Shown here piece after piece: positions 1-4,884 of a DNA stretch of 6,382 nt (the first letter of the stretch is position 1; each line of letters starts with the position of its first letter). The stretch covers positions 1-6,382 of the forward strand of contig DGGX01000080.1 in NCBI GenBank assembly GCA_002392385.1, read 5' to 3'. The stretch comes from Lachnospiraceae bacterium UBA3863. GTDB lineage: Bacteria; Bacillota; Clostridia; Lachnospirales; Lachnospiraceae. The translations under genes and the position numbers were made by a program. Below the pieces are notes generated by a model. The model was given only the letters and a program-made list of their open reading frames with translations, was not told the origin of the DNA and did not search any database.

Positions 1-447
1 GATGAGGCCGCCGCCCATGCCGGTGCCCACGAAGAAACCGACGATGTTCTTATAGCCCTTGGCGGCGCCGTACTTGTACTCGCCGAGGACGCCGACGTTC
101 ACGTCGTTGCCGATCTGGAAGGGAACACCGAATTTCTTCTCCAGAGGGGTCTTGATATCATAGTTCGTCCAGGGAAGGTTGGGGGAGGTGAGCACGATGC
201 CCCTGGCCTGGTCGATGACGCCGGGCGCGCCGGCGGCGATGCCCCGGATCTCGTTCTTTTTGATCCCGGACTCTTTGATCATCTCGTCCACGACACTGAT
301 GATGACCTGCTCGACGTTGGCACTGTCATCGCCGCTCTCCTTGGTCCTTTTCTTAAGACGATAGATGATCTCCCTGTTCTCATTGAAGATGGCGCCCAGG
401 ACCTTGGTCCCGCCGATATCGAGACAGATATTGTACTTTTTGGCCAT
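1..447 (-). CDS. ROK-family sugar kinase (glucokinase-like), N-terminal 149 residues
   Basis: The visible part is the ATP-binding N-terminal half of a ROK kinase, a cytoplasmic enzyme that phosphorylates a hexose (often glucose) with ATP. Seen: the phosphate-binding motif DIGGTK at residues 10-15, the segment GAPGVID at 73-79 followed by RGIV, the active-site stretch GNDVNVGVLGE at 113-123 with the expected catalytic base Asp115, and the second phosphate loop GTGMGGG at 141-147. The family is about 300-320 residues, so roughly half lies beyond the left edge, including the cysteine-rich zinc motif; its presence cannot be checked. The ATG start is supported by GGGAGG five bases upstream (complement of 453-458). 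There is no N-terminal helix-turn-helix, so this is a kinase rather than a NagC/XylR-type ROK repressor. Glucokinase is the likeliest role, but fructokinase, N-acetylmannosamine kinase or another sugar specificity cannot be excluded. Confidence 0.9.
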   Translation of the reverse strand, partial: MAKKYNICLDIGGTKVLGAIFNENREIIYRLKKRTKESGDDSANVEQVIISVVDEMIKESGIKKNEIRGIAAGAPGVIDQARGIVLTSPNLPWTNYDIKTPLEKKFGVPFQIGNDVNVGVLGEYKYGAAKGYKNIVGFFVGTGMGGGLI

Positions 448-493
448 ATTTACCTCCCGAAACGAAGATGAAATCAGCGACATTACTACATTC

Positions 494-522
494 AGTATAA
501 CGCAGGGAAGGGAGCGGGACAA
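494..522 (-). promoter_or_regulatory. Candidate sigma-A promoter of the ROK kinase gene
   Basis: On the minus strand a TTGTCC box (complement of 517-522, 4 of 6 matches to TTGACA) and a TATACT box (complement of 494-499, 5 of 6 to TATAAT) are separated by exactly 17 bases. The -35 box lies just past the stop codon of the upstream kinase gene (529-531). Initiation would fall near 487, giving a leader of about 40 bases. The ROK gene can therefore be expressed separately from the B6 kinase. No intrinsic terminator is seen between the two genes, so read-through is also possible. Confidence 0.6.
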
Positions 523-528
523 GAAACT

Positions 529-1374
529 TTAGGGCCGCACAGCGCGGATCAGGGCAGGCAGTGTCTCCTCCAGGGCCAGACCCCGGCGGGGATCCTGTCC
601 GGCCGCTGCCGTGGCGCGGATGGTCTCCCGGGTGTGGTCAGCGGCCAGCCGCAGGGCCTGCTCCGGGGAGAGTCCCAAGAGGAGCGCGCCGGCGGCCACG
701 CTGGTGAAAAGATCCCCGGACCCGTGGTAAGAAGCGCCGATCCTGTCTGTCTGGTAGCGTAAGGTCTCTCTGCCGGCTCCGGAGGAGGCGCAGAAGCCGG
801 TCCGGCCTTCCTCCGTGCAGGCGCCGGTGATCACGCAGAGTCCGTCGCAGAGGGCGTGGAGATGATCCAGGAGTCGGTCATACAGGACAGGATCCTGGGG
901 GCCGTCCGGTGCCGGCGGGCAGGGGGTGCCCGTGAGCAGACAGGCTTCTGTCAGGTTGGGCAGGAGCACGTCTGCCTCCCGGCAGAGGGCGGAGAGGGCC
1001 TCTACATAATGAGTGTCGAAGCCCGCATAGAGCCTTCCGTGGTCTCCCATGACCGGGTCGACGATCAGGAGGGGAGAGGTGTCCGCAAACATGGCGCAGA
1101 TCTCCCTGACGGCAGCGACCTGGTCCGCGGAGCCCAGATAGCCGACGCAGATGGCGTCGAAGGCCAGGCCCAGGGACTTCCAGTGGCGGGCGGCCGGGAC
1201 GAGGAAGTCTGTCAGCGGCTGCCGCACGGGATCCGGATAGAGGGTGTGGGTGGAGAGAAGCGCCGTGGGCAGGACCGCCGTCCCGATGCCCATGGCGGAC
1301 AGGACGGGAAGCGCGACAGTCTGGGAACATTTGCCATAGCAGGAGATATCCTGGATGGAAAGAAGGCTCTTCAT
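529..1374 (-). CDS. pdxK: Pyridoxamine/pyridoxal kinase (vitamin B6 salvage)
   Basis: A 281-residue ribokinase-superfamily enzyme predicted to phosphorylate pyridoxal, pyridoxamine or pyridoxine with ATP, feeding the pyridoxal 5'-phosphate pool by salvage. Seen: an N-terminal substrate-side segment SIQDISCYGKCS at residues 6-17, LLSTHT at 39-44, DPVMGD at 106-111, PNLTEA at 139-144, VITG at 181-184, and the anion-hole/catalytic motif HGSGD at 217-221, where Asp221 is the expected catalytic base. The length is normal for the clostridial pyridoxamine kinase group. The related phosphomethylpyrimidine kinase ThiD is less likely because of the N-terminal CYGKCS and STHT segments. The ATG is preceded by AAAGG seven bases upstream. 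The gene is divergent from the phosphoesterase gene, and the ROK kinase gene follows it on the same strand. PdxK and PdxY cannot be told apart here, so the symbol is a family-level label. Confidence 0.9.
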   Translation of the reverse strand: MKSLLSIQDISCYGKCSQTVALPVLSAMGIGTAVLPTALLSTHTLYPDPVRQPLTDFLVPAARHWKSLGLAFDAICVGYLGSADQVAAVREICAMFADTSPLLIVDPVMGDHGRLYAGFDTHYVEALSALCREADVLLPNLTEACLLTGTPCPPAPDGPQDPVLYDRLLDHLHALCDGLCVITGACTEEGRTGFCASSGAGRETLRYQTDRIGASYHGSGDLFTSVAAGALLLGLSPEQALRLAADHTRETIRATAAAGQDPRRGLALEETLPALIRAVRP

Positions 1375-1392
1375 AGGTCATCCTTTCACGCG

Positions 1393-1405
1393 GCAGGGAC
1401 CCTGC
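1393..1405. repeat. Perfect 13-base palindrome in the B6-kinase leader
   Basis: GCAGGG and CCCTGC flank a single central A, 19 bases upstream of the B6-kinase start codon. As RNA it could form a 5-bp stem with a 3-base loop just upstream of the ribosome binding site. As DNA it could be a protein site. No regulator is evident, so this is only a structural observation. Confidence 0.4.
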
Positions 1406-1430
1406 GGACCTGCTGCCGGCACAAATCGGC

Positions 1431-1456
1431 CCGTCCGCAGTGTATTTTCGGGACGG
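1431..1456. repeat. Inverted repeat CCGTCC/GGACGG in the divergent intergenic region
   Basis: CCGTCC at 1431-1436 is matched by its reverse complement GGACGG at 1451-1456, with 14 bases between. It sits directly upstream of the -10 box of the phosphoesterase promoter, where the -35 element would be expected but none is recognisable. It could be an activator or repressor site, or chance in GC-rich DNA. Confidence 0.35.
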
Positions 1457-1457
1457 A

Positions 1458-1468
1458 TGCTATATAAT
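1458..1468 (+). promoter_or_regulatory. -10 region of the phosphoesterase promoter
   Basis: A perfect TATAAT lies at 1463-1468, with a TG dinucleotide at 1458-1459. No good -35 box is found at 16-18 bases spacing, so the promoter may depend on the AT-rich -10 region or on an activator. Initiation would fall near 1475, about 38 bases before the start codon. The same AT-rich patch (TATATA on the opposite strand) could serve the divergent B6-kinase gene, but no convincing -35 was found for that direction. Confidence 0.5.
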
Positions 1469-1487
1469 GGACCATATATCGGTCCAT
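1467..1487. promoter_or_regulatory. Operator-like inverted repeat overlapping the -10 box and predicted start point
   Basis: ATGGACC (1467-1473) and GGTCCAT (1481-1487) form a perfect 7-bp inverted repeat with a 7-base AT-rich spacer, 21 bases in all. The left arm begins within the last two bases of TATAAT, and the spacer contains the predicted transcription start. Most of the left arm would therefore not be transcribed, which favours a DNA operator over an RNA hairpin. This geometry is typical of a site for a dimeric repressor, but no regulator gene lies in the window. Confidence 0.5.
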
Positions 1488-1512
1488 AAATCTGCAAGTC
1501 TATGAGGTGAGC

Positions 1513-2043
1513 ATGAAAAGACTCAAGATCCTCGTCATCTCCGACAGCCACGGGCAGAATCATCTGCTGCGCAGGGCTATCGGACAGGAGGCGCCCATCG
1601 ATATCCTGGTCCACGCGGGAGACGTGGAGGGGAGCCTCAGGCAGGAGCTCGGAGAGAATACAGAATATAAGGTCTATGCCGTCTGCGGTAACATGGACTG
1701 GCGGGACGAGTATCCGGACAGTCTGTGTTTCGAAGCCGGCGGGAAGAGGTTCTATGTAGTCCACGGCCATCATCACGGCGTGCACACCACGCGGGAGCGG
1801 GTGCGCGCGGCGGCCAGGGACAGAGGCGCGCAGATCGCGGTCTACGGGCACACCCATATGCCCCTGCTGCTGGAGGAGGACGGTATCACCCTCCTGAATC
1901 CGGGGAGCATCGCCAAGCCCCGCCAGGCCGGCTGGAAGAAGACCTACGCGGTGATCGAGATCCCCCTCGATGACAGCGGCGCGGCCGCGGGAGAGCCGGT
2001 GATCGAGCTTCGGAGCCTGAAAGGGAAGGGCCTTCTGGGCTGA
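1513..2043 (+). CDS. yfcE: YfcE/MJ0936-family metallophosphoesterase
   Basis: A 176-residue calcineurin-like phosphodiesterase, predicted to be a cytoplasmic two-metal hydrolase active on phosphodiesters; the physiological substrate of this family is unsettled. All the metal-site motifs are present and spaced as expected: DSH (Asp11, His13), GD (Asp37), GNMD (Asn60), VHGHHH (His84 and following), GHTH (His113, His115), then the family-typical NPGS at 129-132. The length is close to E. coli YfcE and Bacillus YsnB. I chose ATG 1513 because GAGGTG (1504-1509) forms its ribosome binding site. An in-frame GTG at 1507 would place the start inside that site. There is no signal peptide. In many Firmicutes this gene neighbours the nucleotide-sanitising rdgB; that partner is absent here. 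It converges on the HicB-like gene with 9 bases between stop codons and no visible terminator. Confidence 0.92.
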   Translation: MKRLKILVISDSHGQNHLLRRAIGQEAPIDILVHAGDVEGSLRQELGENTEYKVYAVCGNMDWRDEYPDSLCFEAGGKRFYVVHGHHHGVHTTRERVRAAARDRGAQIAVYGHTHMPLLLEEDGITLLNPGSIAKPRQAGWKKTYAVIEIPLDDSGAAAGEPVIELRSLKGKGLLG

Positions 2044-2052
2044 AGGGAGCGC

Positions 2053-2331
2053 TTATTCGTCCCAGCCGTCGTAGAGGCGGATCTTGACGCCGATGGTGCG
2101 GACCTCCTCGCCGGGTTCCAGAGAGATATCCTCGGGAGAGGAGACAGGGGGCAGATCCCAGTCGTCCTCGTCGAGTTCCACCTGGATCCAGGTGCGGGCC
2201 GCCTCGATGGCGTCGTCCAGACAGTCATCCAGACTGTTTCCACTGGCGGTGCAGCCCTCCAGATCGGGAAAACGGGCGGTGTAGGCACCGTCGGGGCCGG
2301 GGGTAAGGACAGCGGGATAGATAAAGGTCAT
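2053..2331 (-). CDS. Solitary HicB-like antitoxin-family protein lacking a DNA-binding domain
   Basis: A 92-residue acidic protein matching the partial RNase H-like fold of HicB antitoxins. Seen: YPAVLTPGPDGAYTARFPDL around residues 5-24, FPDLEGC at 21-27, an SGNSLDDCLDDAIEAA segment at 30-45, then an acidic tail with SPEDI and a final strand ending at LYDGWDE. In HicB proteins of Firmicutes this last strand normally continues into a ribbon-helix-helix or helix-turn-helix DNA-binding domain; here the gene stops. No HicA-like toxin ORF (small protein with a GSH-H motif) is found on either side. The ATG 2331 start is preceded by AGGAGG seven bases upstream (complement of 2339-2344). It may be an orphan antitoxin, an antitoxin to a distant toxin, or a domesticated ligand-binding protein. 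Confidence 0.8.
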   Translation of the reverse strand: MTFIYPAVLTPGPDGAYTARFPDLEGCTASGNSLDDCLDDAIEAARTWIQVELDEDDWDLPPVSSPEDISLEPGEEVRTIGVKIRLYDGWDE

Positions 2332-2356
2332 AGGGGTTCCTCCTGAGAACGTAGTG

Positions 2357-2385
2357 TTGCGTTTTAGACTGATATCTATCATAAT
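2357..2385 (+). promoter_or_regulatory. Candidate promoter of the plus-strand operon
   Basis: TTGCGT (2357-2362, 3 of 6 matches to TTGACA) and CATAAT (2380-2385, 5 of 6 to TATAAT) are 17 bases apart. Initiation would fall near 2392, giving a leader of about 87 bases before the 78-residue ORF. The -10 box overlaps that of the opposing HicB-gene promoter. Confidence 0.45.
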
Positions 2386-2407
2386 TCATTTGGACCGGGA
2401 CGCACAA
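2378..2407 (-). promoter_or_regulatory. Candidate promoter of the HicB-like gene
   Basis: On the minus strand TTGTGC (complement of 2402-2407, 3 of 6) and TATGAT (complement of 2378-2383, 5 of 6) are 18 bases apart. Initiation would be near 2371, about 40 bases before the start codon. The -10 box shares four bases with the plus-strand -10, so the two promoters probably compete for polymerase. Confidence 0.4.
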
Positions 2408-2471
2408 GTCCCGTGTGGACCAGAGTCAATAAGACCGGTGCGGGCAGCGTGCGCGGACCGGGACAAGGAGG
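2392..2471 (+). promoter_or_regulatory. Structured 5' leader with alternative hairpins upstream of the 78-residue ORF
   Basis: GGACCGGGAC occurs twice, at 2392-2401 and 2455-2464, and a single GTCCCG lies between at 2408-2413. That GTCCCG can pair with the first copy (CGGGAC 2396-2401, 6-bp stem, 6-base loop) or with the second (CGGGAC 2459-2464), whose end touches the Shine-Dalgarno AAGGAGG (2465-2471). A third hairpin pairs CCGGT (2435-2439) with ACCGG (2457-2461), and GCG (2440-2442) with CGC (2452-2454) inside it; this excludes the second pairing. No run of T follows any stem, so transcription termination is not indicated. Any control would more likely act on translation initiation. It matches no riboswitch class that I recognise. 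Confidence 0.35.
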
Positions 2472-2478
2472 CATATAT

Positions 2479-2715
2479 ATGGCAATAAACCCCATGGAAC
2501 TGATGAAGCTGGGTGAGAGGCTCCGGATCTTCCGGGAGCAGCACCCCAGGGTACAGCCCTTTCTGTCGGATGTGCGGGGCAGGGCATTGACACCCGGCGC
2601 GATCATCGAGATCCGTGTGACAGATACAGAGGGCAAGGAATATGTCAGCAATATCCGTGTGACAGAGGAAGACGTGGAGACGTTCAGGATCCTGTCCTCC
2701 CTGCGGCAGCAGTGA
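2479..2715 (+). CDS. Uncharacterised 78-residue conserved clostridial-type protein
   Basis: No function is assigned. The protein looks cytoplasmic: no signal peptide or membrane segment. It starts with an amphipathic helical stretch (NPMELMKLGERLRIFREQHP, residues 4-23), then a middle part with PFLSDV at 27-32. A likely beta hairpin follows (IIEIRVTDTEGKEYVSNIRV, 42-61), then a short helix (TEEDVETFRIL, 62-72). It resembles small conserved hypothetical proteins I associate with Lachnospiraceae, which is a recollection and not a search. The start is ATG 2479, seven bases after a full AAGGAGG (2465-2471). An in-frame GTG at 2413 has no ribosome binding site and would add 22 residues of unlikely composition. 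It is the first gene of the operon-like run and ends one base before the cysteine-cluster gene, so the two are probably co-translated. Confidence 0.75.
   Translation: MAINPMELMKLGERLRIFREQHPRVQPFLSDVRGRALTPGAIIEIRVTDTEGKEYVSNIRVTEEDVETFRILSSLRQQ
2611..2666 (+). repeat. 14-base direct repeat inside the 78-residue ORF
   Basis: ATCCGTGTGACAGA occurs exactly at 2611-2624 and again at 2653-2666, a period of 42 bases (14 codons). Both copies are in frame and encode IRVT followed by Asp or Glu, on the two strands of the predicted beta hairpin. Between the copies the sequences differ, so this may be a small old duplication, recent homogenisation or convergence. Confidence 0.6.
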
Positions 2716-2716
2716 C

Positions 2717-3379
2717 ATGGCTGCGCCGGTGAGATATCTGACGGCCGGGGAGATGGCCCGCCTGCGGACGCCCGGCTGTGAGGGCTGCGGCAAGTGCTGC
2801 AGGGGCATGGGAGACACCATCTGCCTGGATCCGCCGGATGTGGTCCGCCTGAGCCGGGCGGTGGGCAGGAACTTCGCGGCCCTGCTGGAGGACGGCACCC
2901 TGGGCCTGCACGCCGAGGACGGCCTGATCCTGCCCCACATGGCCATGGACCCGGGGACCGGGGCCTGCCGGCTGCTGGGCGCGGACGGACGGTGCGGACA
3001 GCATGCCGCCAGGCCGGCTCTCTGCAGACTCTATCCCCTCGGAAGAGCCTACACGGAAGAGGGCCTGCGTTACTTTATGACAGACCACGAGTGTCCCGAC
3101 GGCGTCAGGACCAAGGTGAGGATCCGGGACTGGCTGGGGATCCCCTCCCTCGAGAGATACGAGGACTTCCTGTGCAGCTGGCATACCCTGGTGGGCCGGC
3201 AGAAACGGCTCTGCGCCAAGGCACAGGCCGCGGGCAGGACCGATTGGGTCAGGCGGAGGAACCTGCGTCTGCTGGAGACCTTCTACCTCTCCCTGCCCGA
3301 CGGAGAAGATGACTTTTATACATATTATGAGCAGTGCCTGCGGGAACGCCCGTGGGCAGCTGCGGGAGGTGACAGATGA
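2717..3379 (+). CDS. YkgJ-family cysteine-cluster protein (putative Zn/Fe-chelating)
   Basis: A 220-residue protein of the YkgJ/UPF0153 family, thought to bind zinc or an iron-sulfur cluster; its biochemical role is unknown. Seen: the diagnostic N-terminal cluster C-x2-C-x2-CC at Cys21, Cys24, Cys27 and Cys28, an extra Cys36, then the second half of the site with Cys84 (GAC), Cys93 (RC), His96 and Cys103 in the family pattern RPALCRLYPLGR (99-110). Further cysteines at 126 (HEC) and 153 (LCSWH) are in the C-terminal part, which is rich in Arg and aromatic residues. No membrane segment is seen. ATG 2717 is one base after the preceding stop and has no Shine-Dalgarno within 15 bases, so translation probably relies on coupling to the upstream small ORF. 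Its last four bases overlap the malQ start (ATGA). The context suggests co-expression, not a specific job in glucan metabolism. Confidence 0.87.
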   Translation: MAAPVRYLTAGEMARLRTPGCEGCGKCCRGMGDTICLDPPDVVRLSRAVGRNFAALLEDGTLGLHAEDGLILPHMAMDPGTGACRLLGADGRCGQHAARPALCRLYPLGRAYTEEGLRYFMTDHECPDGVRTKVRIRDWLGIPSLERYEDFLCSWHTLVGRQKRLCAKAQAAGRTDWVRRRNLRLLETFYLSLPDGEDDFYTYYEQCLRERPWAAAGGDR

Positions 3380-4884
3380 GAAGAAGCGGAATACTGATGC
3401 CGCTGTCCTCCCTGCCTTCAAGGTTCGGGATCGGCTGCATTTCGAAGGAAGCGCGGGAGTTTGTGGATTTCCTGAAGAAGAGCGGCCAGTCTCTCTGGCA
3501 GGTGCTGCCCCTGAGCCCCACCGGCTACGGGGATTCCCCCTACCAGTCCCTTTCCTCCTTCGCGGGGAATCCGTATTTCATCAGCCTGGAGGACCTGATC
3601 GATGAGGGACTTCTGGGCTGGGAGGACGTGAACGGTGTCTTCTTCGGCTCCAGCCTGGAGCGCGTGGACTACGGCGCCCTCTACCAGAACCGCTATACCG
3701 TGCTCAGAAAGGCCTACGGCCGTTTCATGGACCAGGGCAGGGACAGGGAGGAGGCCTACGCGGCCTTCCTGCGCAAGGAGGCCATCTGGCTGGAAGACTA
3801 CGCCCTGTTTATGGCCCTGAAGGGCAAGTTCTCCGGCCGGAGCTGGCTGGACTGGGAGGCCCCGCTCAGGAAGAGAGAGCCCCGGGCCATGGAGGCGGCA
3901 CGCAGGGAGCTGGCCGATGAGATCGGCTTCTGGTGCTTCCAGCAGTACATGTTCTACCGCCAGTGGAAGGCCCTGCTGGCCTATGCCCACAAGGCGGGCG
4001 TGGAGATCATCGGAGACCTCCCCTTCTATGTGGCCATGGACAGCGCAGACGCCTGGTCGGCGCCGGAGGCTTTCCTTTTTGACAAGGAGATGGAGCCCAT
4101 CGCCGTGGCCGGCTGCGCGCCGGATGCCTTCTCCGCCACCGGACAGCTCTGGGGCAATCCCCTCTATGACTGGAAGCGGCTCAAGAAGGACGACTATGCC
4201 TGGTGGATCCGCAGGATCGAGCGGAGCCGGGAGCTCTACGATGTGATCCGGATCGATCATTTCAACGGATTCGACGCTTATTATGCCATCCCCTACGGCC
4301 ACAGGACCGCGGAGAAGGGAACGTTGGAAAAAGGCCCCGGACTGGACTTCTTCCGCAGCATGAAGAAGCAGCTGGGAGAGGTGAGGATCATCGCCGAGGA
4401 TCTGGGGACACTGACCCCCAGCAGTGAGAAGCTCCTGAAGAGCACGGGCTTCCCCGGCATGAAGGTGCTGCAGTACGCCTTCGACTGGACGGAGTACAGC
4501 TACTACCTGAGCTACAACCATATTCCCAACTGCGTGGTCTATACCGGCACCCATGACAACAATACCACCCGGGCCTGGATCGAGGAGATCAGCGACCACG
4601 ACAGGGATTTTGCCCGGCGCTATATCAATTCCGAGAACACCGACTACGGGCGCTTCACCTGGGACTTCATCCGTGAGGCCCAGCGCAGCGTGGCGGATAC
4701 CTGCATCATTCCCCTGCAGGACTATCTGGTCAAGGGCTCCGAGGCCAGGATCAACTGCCCCGGGACCCAGGGCAACAACTGGCAGTGGCGGCTGCGGCCT
4801 GACTTCCTGTCCGAGGACCTGTCCCGCAGTATCCGGGAACTGACCAGGCTGTACGGAAGACTCCCCCAGGGCAGCAGAAAGTAA
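3376..4884 (+). CDS. malQ: 4-alpha-glucanotransferase (amylomaltase, GH77)
   Basis: A 502-residue cytoplasmic disproportionating enzyme that moves maltosyl or longer alpha-1,4-glucan segments between chains and releases glucose; it works in maltodextrin or glycogen breakdown. Seen: the N-terminal substrate loop SSLPSRFGIG at 11-20, the motif LPLSPTGYGDSPYQ at 44-57, GDLPFYVAMDSADAW at 213-227, SATGQLWGNPLYDW at 253-266, the nucleophile in RIDHF (Asp294), the acid/base in IIAEDLG (Glu341), the transition-state Asp394 in GTHDNN, and the C-terminal NCPGTQGNNWQWR at 460-472. The length is typical of the short bacterial form (about 490-510). The residue after DHF is Asn297, where many family members have Arg; the site is variable. 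The start is set by GGGAGGTG at 3364-3371, six bases from the ATG, inside the end of the YkgJ-type gene. No starch-transport or phosphorylase gene is adjacent. Confidence 0.96.
   Translation: MRRSGILMPLSSLPSRFGIGCISKEAREFVDFLKKSGQSLWQVLPLSPTGYGDSPYQSLSSFAGNPYFISLEDLIDEGLLGWEDVNGVFFGSSLERVDYGALYQNRYTVLRKAYGRFMDQGRDREEAYAAFLRKEAIWLEDYALFMALKGKFSGRSWLDWEAPLRKREPRAMEAARRELADEIGFWCFQQYMFYRQWKALLAYAHKAGVEIIGDLPFYVAMDSADAWSAPEAFLFDKEMEPIAVAGCAPDAFSATGQLWGNPLYDWKRLKKDDYAWWIRRIERSRELYDVIRIDHFNGFDAYYAIPYGHRTAEKGTLEKGPGLDFFRSMKKQLGEVRIIAEDLGTLTPSSEKLLKSTGFPGMKVLQYAFDWTEYSYYLSYNHIPNCVVYTGTHDNNTTRAWIEEISDHDRDFARRYINSENTDYGRFTWDFIREAQRSVADTCIIPLQDYLVKGSEARINCPGTQGNNWQWRLRPDFLSEDLSRSIRELTRLYGRLPQGSRK

Noticed and set aside
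856..1467. A 203-codon plus-strand ORF opposite the B6-kinase gene.
   Set aside because: It is a shadow of the kinase coding strand in GC-rich DNA, with no family motifs and no ribosome binding site. The minus-strand protein has all kinase motifs.
2413..2478. Upstream GTG extension of the 78-residue ORF to 100 residues.
   Set aside because: There is no ribosome binding site at the GTG, and the added segment reads through the structured leader. ATG 2479 has AAGGAGG at ideal spacing.
2379..2651. A 90-codon minus-strand ORF just upstream of the HicB-like gene, in the place where a HicA toxin would be expected.
   Set aside because: It lacks the HicA GSH-H motif and double-stranded-RNA-binding-like pattern, and it covers the promoter region and the well-supported 78-residue plus-strand gene.
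2684..3421. A 245-codon minus-strand ORF opposite the YkgJ-type gene.
   Set aside because: It is antisense to a protein with clear cysteine-cluster motifs, and its own translation shows no domain or sensible start.
3418..4599. A 393-codon minus-strand ORF opposite malQ.
   Set aside because: Its length comes from the high GC content of malQ. It has low-complexity Gly/Leu/Val-rich composition and no recognisable domain, while malQ is unmistakable.
1..4884. A maltodextrin-utilisation locus formed by the ROK kinase and malQ.
   Set aside because: They are about 2.9 kb apart on opposite strands, with unrelated genes between and no transporter or phosphorylase, so a functional cluster is not supported.
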